Assembly: GCA_021776525.1 (NCBI GenBank)
Contig: JAJFFT010000006.1
Location: forward strand, 1 to 64,000
Direction of reading: 5' to 3'
DNA length: 64,000 bases
Origin: Robiginitomaculum sp.
GTDB taxonomy: Bacteria > Pseudomonadota > Alphaproteobacteria > Caulobacterales > Maricaulaceae
Notes under the pieces: model-generated
Seen by the model: only the letters and a program-made list of their open reading frames with translations
Database searches by the model: none
Told to the model about the DNA's origin: nothing
In this document: piece by piece, positions 34,102 to 42,196 of the stretch
Numbering within the stretch: the stretch's first letter is position 1
How the letters are laid out: each line of letters starts with the position of its first letter
Position numbers and translations under genes: made by a program

Positions 34102-36348
34102 ATGAGCGATGTTCACCTGGAACGAGAAACGTCAGACGGGGCCAGTTTAAGCAAGCTTGCCGGTTTGCATCTGTCTGAAGCCAACACAACAGATCGCGGG
34201 CTGGTCACGCAGGACGATGCGCCGGATGGTGATACGCCTCAAAGCACCAAAACCGCCAATCGCTCTGCTCATGTCTGGTATATCATTGCCGGTGGTGTTG
34301 TTGCGTTTTTCTGGATCTCTGGTGTTCTGGCTTTTACCCTTGGGCAAAGTGGTCTCAGCGGCCTTATGGGGCTGCCGGTGACCAGCATGGCCAGTTTGGG
34401 CTTTGTGGCCTTTGGCCCCGCCATTTTTGTACTTCTGGCAGCCTTTTTGATCGCCGAACTGGTCCGTTTTCGCAGTACCGCACAATATATCGGGTCCATG
34501 GCGGCGCGTTTTGCAGACCCGGCCAAAGCAACCCGTGAAGATGCGCGCTTGATGACTACAGCCGTGCATGTTGAAATTACCAAAGTGAACAATGCTGTTG
34601 AAGGTGCATTGGCGCGTCTGGGTGCCATGGAAGAAGTTCTGGGCCATCATAGCGAAGCCTTTACAGCGGCTGAAAGCAGCGCCCGGGAACGCACTGATGT
34701 GCTGATTAACGATCTGCGCCGCGAGCGCGAAGCGGTTGCTGATCTGGCCATTGTGCTCGACCAAAAAGCCGCCGACATAGCCAATGCCATCACTGAACAA
34801 TCAAAAATGGTTGTAGCCGCTGCCGATATAGCCAATGCCCATGCCATCGACAGCACCAAATCATTGGAGCAAAGCGCCAATCGCCTGACCAGTTCCGCCT
34901 ATGACGCCACACAAGGGGCCAAAGTCATTGCCGAAAAACTGGACGATGCCAGTGGCCGCCTATCCAGCAGTACAATCGCGCTGGGCGATGTCAGCAAAGC
35001 CCTGAACACCACAACCGATGAATTGGATAAAGTTCACGAACGCGCCCGCGCCAGTTTTGCCGCCAGCAAGGATGACGCGCAAACGCTGACCGATATGACC
35101 CGCCAGAGTGTCGAGCAAATGCAGGACGTTGCCAAACAGGGCGCAGAAACCATTGGTGCAGCATTTGAATCTTCGCTGAGCACGGCTCATGCCAATGTGC
35201 AGGACGTGCAACGTGAAACCCGCATGGCAACCGAGCGCAATGCCCGCCAGTCAGAAGAGTTAAGAAATGCGGCCGAAGAAGCCCGTTCCGCACTGGATGC
35301 CTATGCCGAAGTTATTGCCAAGCGACTGGAGCAGGCCAACGAAGCCAGCTTTTCGGCTGCATCGTGGGCCGATAAGACGTTTGAGCGTCTGGATGCCGCC
35401 ACAAAAACGCTGGAAGATAAACTCTCGGCATTGCCCGAAACTGCAGATGCTCAGGCCCGTGACCTGCAACATAAACTGCGCATGGGCCTTGAAGGCCTGA
35501 ACGAAGCGGCACGTGCCGCCGCTGATGAAGCCGAAGAAATTGACGCCGGTTTTCAGGCCCGCATCCGCCAGAATTATGAATTGCTGAGCGATTTCATGCT
35601 GCGCATGGGGTCTGCCGCCGATCAGCGCAGCGGTGCCATGGACATCCCCAGCCCGTTTGCTGCGCCTGTGCACAGCGCAAAACCGGTTAACACCTCACCT
35701 GCGCCTGTGCCAACTCCGGCACCCAGTACCACGCAAAACACAGTCACAAACACCGCTGAGGCACCGGCTCCAAAAAAGAAAAGCTTTATTGAAGCGCAGA
35801 TCGAAGCGCAGAATGAAGCCCGCAGCAAGGCACAGGATCAGGACACAACCCAAGACGAAAAGAATGACACATCGTCTGAACCACAAGGCAAAGAAACCCA
35901 GGGATGGAGCTGGAAAGATGTTCTTTCAGGCATGGACCGTGGTCGGGAAAAGCCTGCAGCACAGACAGCAACGCCAGCGCCCAAACAAGGCGCGCCCGAT
36001 GTGCTGGACCGACTGGTCACTTTGTTTCGTATCCACAATATTGACCCCAAAGGCCTGTTTGACACTCAGGTTTATCGCAGCCTGTCCCATGCCCGTCTGG
36101 TTGGCGGGGAACGGGCAATGCTTGACATTATCAAGATGGAAGCGGCCCCCGAAATTAACGCGCTTGGACAGGCCTTTGCCGACGATAACACCTTGCAGAG
36201 CATTGCCGAAGATTTCGTCACTGAGTTGCGCCAGAAAATAGATAGTGCCGCCGCAAAGGGCAATAAAGTCCATCTGGAAACCCATTTGCGCACTGGTGAC
36301 GGACCAGCCTTTTTGCTGATCGAAACCGCACTAGATAGCCTGCGCTAG
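34102..36348 (+). CDS. tipN: TipN-like polar localisation protein (two membrane helices, long coiled coil)
   Basis: A protein of 748 residues. A short cytoplasmic N-terminus is followed by two membrane helices (about 58-78 and 93-115). A long, Ala/Glu/Asp/Gln-rich coiled-coil region (about 150-520) has repeated amphipathic segments such as TTDELDKVHERARASF. A Pro/Ala/Thr-rich linker (about 535-650) leads to a compact conserved C-terminal domain (VLDRLVTLFRIHNIDPKG onward). This is the architecture of TipN, the new-pole marker of Caulobacter. Identity rests on architecture and context, not on a clear motif, so a general methyl-accepting-like or structural protein is an alternative. The chosen ATG has GGGGGGGAAG upstream; TTG at 34087 is rejected. 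It overlaps the convergent gene by 18 bp. Confidence 0.6.
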   Translation: MSDVHLERETSDGASLSKLAGLHLSEANTTDRGLVTQDDAPDGDTPQSTKTANRSAHVWYIIAGGVVAFFWISGVLAFTLGQSGLSGLMGLPVTSMASLGFVAFGPAIFVLLAAFLIAELVRFRSTAQYIGSMAARFADPAKATREDARLMTTAVHVEITKVNNAVEGALARLGAMEEVLGHHSEAFTAAESSARERTDVLINDLRREREAVADLAIVLDQKAADIANAITEQSKMVVAAADIANAHAIDSTKSLEQSANRLTSSAYDATQGAKVIAEKLDDASGRLSSSTIALGDVSKALNTTTDELDKVHERARASFAASKDDAQTLTDMTRQSVEQMQDVAKQGAETIGAAFESSLSTAHANVQDVQRETRMATERNARQSEELRNAAEEARSALDAYAEVIAKRLEQANEASFSAASWADKTFERLDAATKTLEDKLSALPETADAQARDLQHKLRMGLEGLNEAARAAADEAEEIDAGFQARIRQNYELLSDFMLRMGSAADQRSGAMDIPSPFAAPVHSAKPVNTSPAPVPTPAPSTTQNTVTNTAEAPAPKKKSFIEAQIEAQNEARSKAQDQDTTQDEKNDTSSEPQGKETQGWSWKDVLSGMDRGREKPAAQTATPAPKQGAPDVLDRLVTLFRIHNIDPKGLFDTQVYRSLSHARLVGGERAMLDIIKMEAAPEINALGQAFADDNTLQSIAEDFVTELRQKIDSAAAKGNKVHLETHLRTGDGPAFLLIETALDSLR

Positions 36349-37884
36349 TTCCAATCTGGCCCATTGAACCGGGGCAATGTGTGCGCCCATTGAGGCCAGC
36401 CGCGACCCGGCCAGCCAATAAGTCTTTTCGTGTACCAGCGGTATGATCGCCGATGCGCCTAGAATGATGTCTTCGGCCGCGTGTGCCAATTGATCGCGGC
36501 GCACCGGATCGGCCTCGGCCCGTGTCATCGCCACAGCCCGGTCATAAGCCGCATCGGTCCAGTTGAAATTGGCCGCAAAGCCATCGCTGGCAAACGGTTC
36601 AACCATCCGCCAGCCTTCGCGTTTCAGGCCCCGATCAAATGACGCAATGGCCAGATCGAACGCGCCTTCGTCGATAAACGTATAAAGCCCGGCTGGATCG
36701 GCGGTGACCAGCGGGCAATTGATGCCGATGTCTTTCCACCCTTGGGCCAGCACAATGGCGATACCTTCGCGCAACCCGCCCGAATGCATCAATGTTATGG
36801 TGGGGCCGCCGCCATTCTCAGTATCATAACCCGCCTCTTTGAGAAGCATGCGGGCCTTGGCCTGTCGTTCAATCAAAGATGTATTTTCGACCGCTTCACC
36901 GGCAATGATACGATCCGTCGCCTGCACCGTCGCGGCCAATACCGTTTGGGCAATGAAATCCCGATCAATTGCCAAAGACAAGGCCCGGCGCACCCGGACA
37001 TCGTTCAGTGGCGCGTGATCATGATTGACCTTCAGATAGACCAGCCGCGGTGCGGGCCAGCCTTTGAGCACGACACCCGGCCGGGTGCGCAAGTCAGCGA
37101 TTTGGCTGGGCGGCGGATCTTCGGTCAGGTCCAGATCGCCGGCGCGTACCATGCGGGCACGGGTCGCCGCTTCTTCGATAAAGGCCACATCCAGAGTCTC
37201 GATATAGGCCGGAAGGCGTGCATGGTTGTTTTTCTTCAAAACAATGCGGCTTTGGCTGATGCCTTCAACACGGTAAGGACCAGAGCCAACAAAATCTGGC
37301 AGCAAGGGCCAGGCATTACCCGGTTTTTCTAATATATGTTTGGGTTGCGGGTAAAATTCGCGCATCAGCTCAGGAAAAACACCCAAAGGCTGGATCAGGG
37401 AAAATACAATCCGGGTCTTGCTGATTGCACGCACCCCGATGGCATCAGGAGACACACGATCTTCAATGGCATCTTGCGCGTTCTCGATAAGATAAAAATC
37501 CCCGGCATCGGCATAACCCGTGTCGGGATTGAGTGCCCGGCGTACCGAAAAAAGTACGTCATGAGCTGTTAAAGGCGCGCCATCGGACCAGCGTAAATTA
37601 TCAAAAAGGTCAAACGTCCACGTCAATCCATCATCCGAGACATGCCAGCTTTGGGCCAGGCCGGGCGCCAGTTTTCCATCCGGCCCATAGTCCGTCAGCG
37701 GTGTATAAATTTGCTTGTAGATCAGCGCCGCAGCCGCAAACTGTCCCTGCAAGGGGTCCAGACTGTCTGGTGCACCCGCAATGCCAATGCGCAACAGGTT
37801 TTCATCAATGTCGCGCCGCGCACAAGAAGAAAGCGCCAACATGGATGCCGCGCCCAGAACATGACGGCGGTTCAGGTCAGGCAC
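36331..37884 (-). CDS. Family 5 peptide-binding lipoprotein of an ABC transporter
   Basis: A solute-binding protein of 517 residues. The N-terminus, VPDLNRRHVLGAASMLALSSC, starts with GTG and shows a twin-arginine-like pair, a hydrophobic run and a lipobox-type Cys. The mature part has GIAGAPDSLDPLQGQ, YTPLTDYGPDGKLAPGLAQSW and WTFDLFDNLRWSDGAPLTAHDVLFS, typical of DppA/OppA-like proteins. GTG at 37884 overlaps the carA stop, suggesting coupling; the frame is open to 37932 (ATG) inside carA. No permease or ATPase gene is adjacent, so the transporter partners are elsewhere. The substrate is probably peptides but not certain. Confidence 0.85.
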   Translation of the reverse strand: MPDLNRRHVLGAASMLALSSCARRDIDENLLRIGIAGAPDSLDPLQGQFAAAALIYKQIYTPLTDYGPDGKLAPGLAQSWHVSDDGLTWTFDLFDNLRWSDGAPLTAHDVLFSVRRALNPDTGYADAGDFYLIENAQDAIEDRVSPDAIGVRAISKTRIVFSLIQPLGVFPELMREFYPQPKHILEKPGNAWPLLPDFVGSGPYRVEGISQSRIVLKKNNHARLPAYIETLDVAFIEEAATRARMVRAGDLDLTEDPPPSQIADLRTRPGVVLKGWPAPRLVYLKVNHDHAPLNDVRVRRALSLAIDRDFIAQTVLAATVQATDRIIAGEAVENTSLIERQAKARMLLKEAGYDTENGGGPTITLMHSGGLREGIAIVLAQGWKDIGINCPLVTADPAGLYTFIDEGAFDLAIASFDRGLKREGWRMVEPFASDGFAANFNWTDAAYDRAVAMTRAEADPVRRDQLAHAAEDIILGASAIIPLVHEKTYWLAGSRLASMGAHIAPVQWARLELAQAI

Positions 37885-39079
37885 GGATCGTGGCGCAGTC
37901 TTTGACCTGCGCAGCAAAATCTTCAAATACATAAAAACTGTCTTGCGGGCCGGGGCTGGCCTCGGGATGGTACTGAACCGAGCTGACAGCTTTATCGGCC
38001 AGTTTCAAACCGCAATTGCTGCCATCAAACAAAGAGAGGTGCGTGGCGATCACCCCGTCCGGCAGGCTGGCCTCATCGACGGTAAAACCATGGTTCATCG
38101 AGACAATCTCAACCTTGCCTGTGCCAAGGTCTTTGACCGGATGATTGGCACCGTGATGGCCCTGATCCATTTTTTTGGTTTTCGCACCCAGCGCCAGTGC
38201 CAACACCTGATGGCCCAGGCAAATACCAAACAGCGGTATATTGGCGGCGATCAGATCACGAATAACGGGCGCCGCATGTTTGGCCGTTGCCGCAGGATCA
38301 CCCGGCCCGTTTGAAAGCACAACACCCGCCGGGTTTAACGCCAGAATATCTGTGGCCGCCATGGTGCACGGCACCACCTGGACCCGAAGCCCCAGAGCCA
38401 CAAGGCGGCGCAAAATGCTGCTCTTGGTGCCATAATCAATCACCACGACCAAAGGTCCGCTGGCCGGGGCCGCATCATAACCGGTGTGCAAATCCCATGC
38501 GCCTTCGGCGGCATCATAGGTGGTATCGGCAGAGACTTGTGCAGCCAGATCAGCATTGTCCAGACCCGCCCATGTCGCCGCTTTGGACTGAAGCGCGGTA
38601 ATATCAAATACCCCATCGGGGTTGTGGGCGATGATCCCGTGCGGCATGCCACATTTTCGGATATGTACGGTCAGCGCCCGCGTATCAATGCCGTAAAGCC
38701 CGACAATACTGCGCACATTCAGCCAATCGGGAAATTCTTCATCGGCGCACCAGCTGGCGGACTGGCCCGGTGCGGCCCGCATAATGACGCCGCGGGCACC
38801 TGAATCAGGACCTAAATGGCGGGCTGTTTCGTCTTCACAGTCTTCGGCATTAACCCCGACAATACCCACATGCGGAAATGTGAAGCATAAAAGCTGGGCC
38901 GTATAAGACGGGTCCGTGAGGATTTCCTGATATCCGGTCATGGCGGTATTAAAGCAAACTTCGCCAAGGGCTTCGCCCTTTGCACCGACGCCATATCCCG
39001 CAAATACCGAGCCATCAGCCAGCACCAGCACCGCTGTTGGCGTCTCTTTGCGCTCTTGACTCTTTGGCTGAGCAGTCAT
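37877..39079 (-). CDS. carA: Carbamoyl-phosphate synthase small (glutaminase) subunit
   Basis: A protein of 400 residues. The N-terminal CarA domain has LVLADGSVFAGYGVGAKG, FNTAMTGYQEILTDPSYTAQ and RKCGMPHGII. The class I glutaminase domain has VVIDYGTKSSILRRL, SNGPGDP, nucleophile Cys in FGICLGHQVLALALGA and the HPE-type His in QYHPEASPGP. It supplies ammonia for carbamoyl phosphate in arginine and pyrimidine synthesis. carB is not in the window. ATG at 39079 is chosen; an open frame to 39202 adds residues not seen in the family. It is divergent from yqeY, and the downstream lipoprotein gene overlaps its stop. Confidence 0.95.
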   Translation of the reverse strand: MTAQPKSQERKETPTAVLVLADGSVFAGYGVGAKGEALGEVCFNTAMTGYQEILTDPSYTAQLLCFTFPHVGIVGVNAEDCEDETARHLGPDSGARGVIMRAAPGQSASWCADEEFPDWLNVRSIVGLYGIDTRALTVHIRKCGMPHGIIAHNPDGVFDITALQSKAATWAGLDNADLAAQVSADTTYDAAEGAWDLHTGYDAAPASGPLVVVIDYGTKSSILRRLVALGLRVQVVPCTMAATDILALNPAGVVLSNGPGDPAATAKHAAPVIRDLIAANIPLFGICLGHQVLALALGAKTKKMDQGHHGANHPVKDLGTGKVEIVSMNHGFTVDEASLPDGVIATHLSLFDGSNCGLKLADKAVSSVQYHPEASPGPQDSFYVFEDFAAQVKDCATIRA

Positions 39080-39238
39080 AGGCCAACGCTCCGGTTTTTC
39101 CTGCCATGGAATTGACGCGAAACTAGGCAAGGCTCTGGTCAGCGTCAACCGGTGTTGCGGTGTGTCAGGTGCGTTGTTTTCGCTCGACACAACCCGCAAC
39201 AATCTGGTGACGGTATCGTCGCAAACAAGGTGAACACT

Positions 39239-39697
39239 ATGTCGCTACGCGAGCAGATTAAAACAAAGCTTATTGAATCCATGAAGGCTAAAGAACCGGT
39301 GCGGGTATCGACCCTGCGTCTGGTTCAGGCGGCCATCAAAGATCGAGACATAGCGGCCCGCACCCGCGATGTTGGTGAAGGGTGTGCCGAAGAGCAGATT
39401 TTGCAAATCCTCGCCAAACTGCTCAAGCAGCGTGAAGAAAGCGCCAAAATCTATGAAGAAGCCGGCCGTGCCGATCTGGCCATGCGCGAGCGTGAAGAAA
39501 GCGCCATCATTGCAGAGTTCATGCCGCGCCAGATGAGCGACGAAGAAATCAACGATGCCGCCCGCATAGTGGTTGAGGAAATGGATGCATCGGGTCTGAA
39601 AGACATGGGCAAATGCATGGCCGCGCTGAAAGCCAAATATGGCGGCGCTATGGATTTTGGCAAAGCCGGGGCCGCCGTCAAAGCCATATTGAGCTAG
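39239..39697 (+). CDS. yqeY: GatB/YqeY domain protein
   Basis: A 152-residue helical protein. SLREQIKTKLIESMKAKEPVRVSTLRLVQAAIKDRDI is a typical beginning, and EEQILQILAKLLKQREESAKIYEEAGR and EFMPRQMSDEEI are conserved. The domain is shared with the tail of the GatB amidotransferase subunit, where it contacts tRNA. The stand-alone protein has no firm function. In alphaproteobacteria it commonly sits divergent to carA, as here. ATG at 39239 follows AAGGTGAAC. It converges on mutY with a one-base gap. Confidence 0.92.
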   Translation: MSLREQIKTKLIESMKAKEPVRVSTLRLVQAAIKDRDIAARTRDVGEGCAEEQILQILAKLLKQREESAKIYEEAGRADLAMREREESAIIAEFMPRQMSDEEINDAARIVVEEMDASGLKDMGKCMAALKAKYGGAMDFGKAGAAVKAILS

Positions 39698-39698
39698 G

Positions 39699-40781
39699 TC
39701 ACAAACCCAGCGCCAATACTTTGCGCATCAGGCTTGGCAAAGCCTCGTCATGCAATGCATCCAGATTAGCCCACCACCCGTCATTGGGTGAAAAACCACC
39801 CGGGGCCTGGGCCTCATAAACATCAAGATAAAGCGTAAAGTGCGTCAATACGTGATGCACTTGCCCCCGCTTGACCCAATCGGCCTTACAGGGTGCGGTA
39901 TCCATGGAAAGCTCTGCGCCATCTTTTTTTTCGCACCAGTCACTCCCCGGCACCTCGCTCATCCCGCCGAGCAAACCCTGAACCGGGCGGCGACGTAACA
40001 AAACCGTTTCATGACGCCGCACAATAAAAGCCACACCATGCCGGGTTGGTCTTTTAGCTTTCGGACTGCGCCTTGGATAATCCGTGGGCTGGCCTGTTTT
40101 ATGTGCCGCACAATGGGCCTGCACCGGACAAATATTGCAATCCGAGTTTTTTGGGCGGCACAAAGTCGCCCCCAAATCCATCAAGGCCTGCGGCCAATCG
40201 GCGGCGCGTGCAGGCGCCACATAATACGCCGCCAGTGACCTCAAAATGGGTTTGGCTTTTGGCAAAGGCACCTCAACCGCATGCAGGCGGGCCATCACCC
40301 GTTCAACATTGCCATCGACCACATTGGTTGGTGCATGGTGAATGATCGCCATCATAGCCGCCGCCGTATATTCACCGATGCCGGGCAAGGCCCGCAAACC
40401 CGCCTCAGTATCAGGAAATACCCCGCCATACTGTTCGGTCACCACAATGGCGCAGGCGTGCAGATTGCGGGCGCGGGCATAATAGCCCAGCCCGGCCCAC
40501 TGGCTCAGCACCTCTTCGAGCGGGGCTGCGGCCATATCTGTCACTTTTGGCCAGCGCGTTATAAAGGCCGCATAGTAATTACGTACGGCTGCCACTGTGG
40601 TCTGTTGCAGCATAATTTCGCTCAACCAGATCCGGTATGGATCAGGCTGCGCACCGTTGGCACGGGCATCCGGGCGTATGCGCCAGGGCAGAGCGCGGCC
40701 AGCCTCGTCATACCAGCGCAACACAGAGGCACGACAGGATTTGATGGTTTTGGGCAGAGGCCTTGTTGAATCAGAACTCAT
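39699..40781 (-). CDS. mutY: A/G-specific adenine DNA glycosylase
   Basis: A protein of 360 residues. The HhH-GPD domain has WLSEIMLQQTTVAAV (catalytic Glu in the first helices), QWAGLGYYARARNLH, LPGIGEYTAAAMMAI and the catalytic Asp in VVDGNVERVMAR. The iron-sulfur cluster loop C-x6-C-x2-C-x5-C is complete in CRPKNSDCNICPVQAHC. A NUDIX-like C-terminal domain (from about 235) recognises 8-oxoguanine. It removes adenine mispaired with oxidised guanine. It is divergent from dciA with 19 bp between the starts. Confidence 0.95.
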   Translation of the reverse strand: MSSDSTRPLPKTIKSCRASVLRWYDEAGRALPWRIRPDARANGAQPDPYRIWLSEIMLQQTTVAAVRNYYAAFITRWPKVTDMAAAPLEEVLSQWAGLGYYARARNLHACAIVVTEQYGGVFPDTEAGLRALPGIGEYTAAAMMAIIHHAPTNVVDGNVERVMARLHAVEVPLPKAKPILRSLAAYYVAPARAADWPQALMDLGATLCRPKNSDCNICPVQAHCAAHKTGQPTDYPRRSPKAKRPTRHGVAFIVRRHETVLLRRRPVQGLLGGMSEVPGSDWCEKKDGAELSMDTAPCKADWVKRGQVHHVLTHFTLYLDVYEAQAPGGFSPNDGWWANLDALHDEALPSLMRKVLALGL

Positions 40782-40800
40782 ACAGGCGCATTATAAGGAA

Positions 40801-41403
40801 ATGAATGCACGCAACAATGACAGTTCCCCGTCGGCGGCCCTCAAGGCACACTTGCGCCGCCAGCGCGCTCGCAAGGATTTTGATCCCGAGCGCGCCGCCA
40901 TGTTGTTGCGTCTGCCAACACGGCGCGCCGCACGATCGGTTCCGGTTATTGGTCGCAAGGTTCTGGGTATTGTCCGCCCTTTGGTGCGCGGGCCGGGTGC
41001 GAGCCTGAATGAGCTGAGCATGCGCTGGCCAGAGCTGGCCGGGCCGCGCCTTTTAAAGGTCTGTCAGATCGAAAAATTATCGCGCAGCCGCGATGGTACG
41101 GTCCTCACTATTGTTGCGCGCGGCGGTGCCGGGGCGGCGCTTGTCGAACTGGAAAGTAAAGCCCTGATCGCCCGGATCAACACCGCCTTTGGGCGCAATT
41201 TTGTCAGCCGACTGCACATTCGCCAGGGCCGCATAGGCAAGCCGATATCATCTGCGCCGTCCCGGCCACCATCGCGCGGGCCAAGCCCGGCGGAACTGTC
41301 GGCGCTGGACGACAAACTGGCCCGCCTGCCCGCCGGACCGTTACGCGATGCGGCCCGCAAACTGGGCCTCGCCTTATTGTCCCGTAATGTTCAGTCACAA
41401 TAG
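40801..41403 (+). CDS. dciA: DUF721/DciA-family protein, probable replicative helicase operator
   Basis: A protein of 200 residues. The DUF721 core (about 50-140) contains LNELSMRWPELAGPRLLKVCQIEKLSR, then strands LTIVARGGAGAALVELESKALIARIN and FGRNFVSRLHIRQG. The C-terminal third is Pro/Ser-rich and likely disordered. DciA helps load or run the DnaB helicase in bacteria lacking DnaC/DnaI. ATG at 40801 has AAGGA only one base before it, an unusually short spacing, but no other start is available in frame. The order mutY-dciA-dsbA-smc is common in alphaproteobacteria. Confidence 0.85.
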   Translation: MNARNNDSSPSAALKAHLRRQRARKDFDPERAAMLLRLPTRRAARSVPVIGRKVLGIVRPLVRGPGASLNELSMRWPELAGPRLLKVCQIEKLSRSRDGTVLTIVARGGAGAALVELESKALIARINTAFGRNFVSRLHIRQGRIGKPISSAPSRPPSRGPSPAELSALDDKLARLPAGPLRDAARKLGLALLSRNVQSQ

Positions 41404-41503
41404 GGTATAGCCCATTCCCTTATTGGCCTGTTTATGCGTTTATGGTCGCCCCTATTGCACAGACCCAAGAATCGTAAGTTTATAACCCCTCGGGAGATTT
41501 TTC

Positions 41504-42193
41504 ATGATCAGTTTGCGTCGTCTATTTATCGTTTTGACCCCATTTGCGCTAAGCGCCACGCTGGCCGCCTGCTCTGGCGGCAGCACCGGAGGCGACACAC
41601 GTTCCGCCATCGAGCGTGATGATGACATGGCCATGGGGGACCCAAAGGCCCCGATCGTGATGGTTGAATACGCCTCTTTGACCTGCCCCCATTGTGCAAC
41701 ATTTCATGCCGAAGTTTTGCCAACGATTAAAAAAGATTACATTGAGACCGGCAAAGTCCGTTACGTGTTTCGCCAATTCCCGACCCAGCCTGTTCCTTAT
41801 GCCGTTGGCGGCGAGGCCGTAGCCCGTTGTGCCGGGCCGGAAAATTATTTCGAACTATTAAATACCCTTTATGCCAAACAGAATTATTGGGTTCGGTCCA
41901 GCAATCCGCGCAAAGCGCTGATGGAAATTGCCGCCACCGCCGGGATCAATCAGGAACAGTTTGATGCCTGCGTCAGCGATCAGGAGAACATCAAGCGCAT
42001 TCAGGACATCAGTCAGGAAGCCCAAGAGGTCTTCAAGATCACCGGCACACCGTCTTTCGTGATCAATGGAAAATTACGGCCTCGGGTACGGTCACCGGAA
42101 AGCTTTGCAGAAGTCTTTGACCAGATCTTAGGGGTCAAGTCTGAGCCTAAAGCAGATGATGCGACAGACCAAAGCTCAACCGGGGAACACTAA
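41504..42193 (+). CDS. DsbA-like thiol-disulfide oxidoreductase lipoprotein
   Basis: A 229-residue thioredoxin-fold protein. The signal sequence ends in the lipobox LAAC (Cys23), so the protein is probably membrane-anchored in the periplasm. The active site is CPHC in EYASLTCPHCATFHAEVLP, and the cis-Pro loop is ITGTPSFVINGK. It has the DsbA insertion helices and resembles the DsbA/BdbD-like proteins usually encoded before smc in alphaproteobacteria. It should oxidise or exchange disulfides in exported proteins. GGGAG lies upstream of the ATG. smc follows after 3 bp. Confidence 0.9.
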   Translation: MISLRRLFIVLTPFALSATLAACSGGSTGGDTRSAIERDDDMAMGDPKAPIVMVEYASLTCPHCATFHAEVLPTIKKDYIETGKVRYVFRQFPTQPVPYAVGGEAVARCAGPENYFELLNTLYAKQNYWVRSSNPRKALMEIAATAGINQEQFDACVSDQENIKRIQDISQEAQEVFKITGTPSFVINGKLRPRVRSPESFAEVFDQILGVKSEPKADDATDQSSTGEH

Positions 42194-42196
42194 CAC

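Noticed and set aside
40597-40800. N-terminal extension of the DciA-family protein
   Set aside because: It would run antisense through the start of mutY, and the residues do not resemble the family; ATG at 40801 is used despite its tight ribosome binding site spacing.
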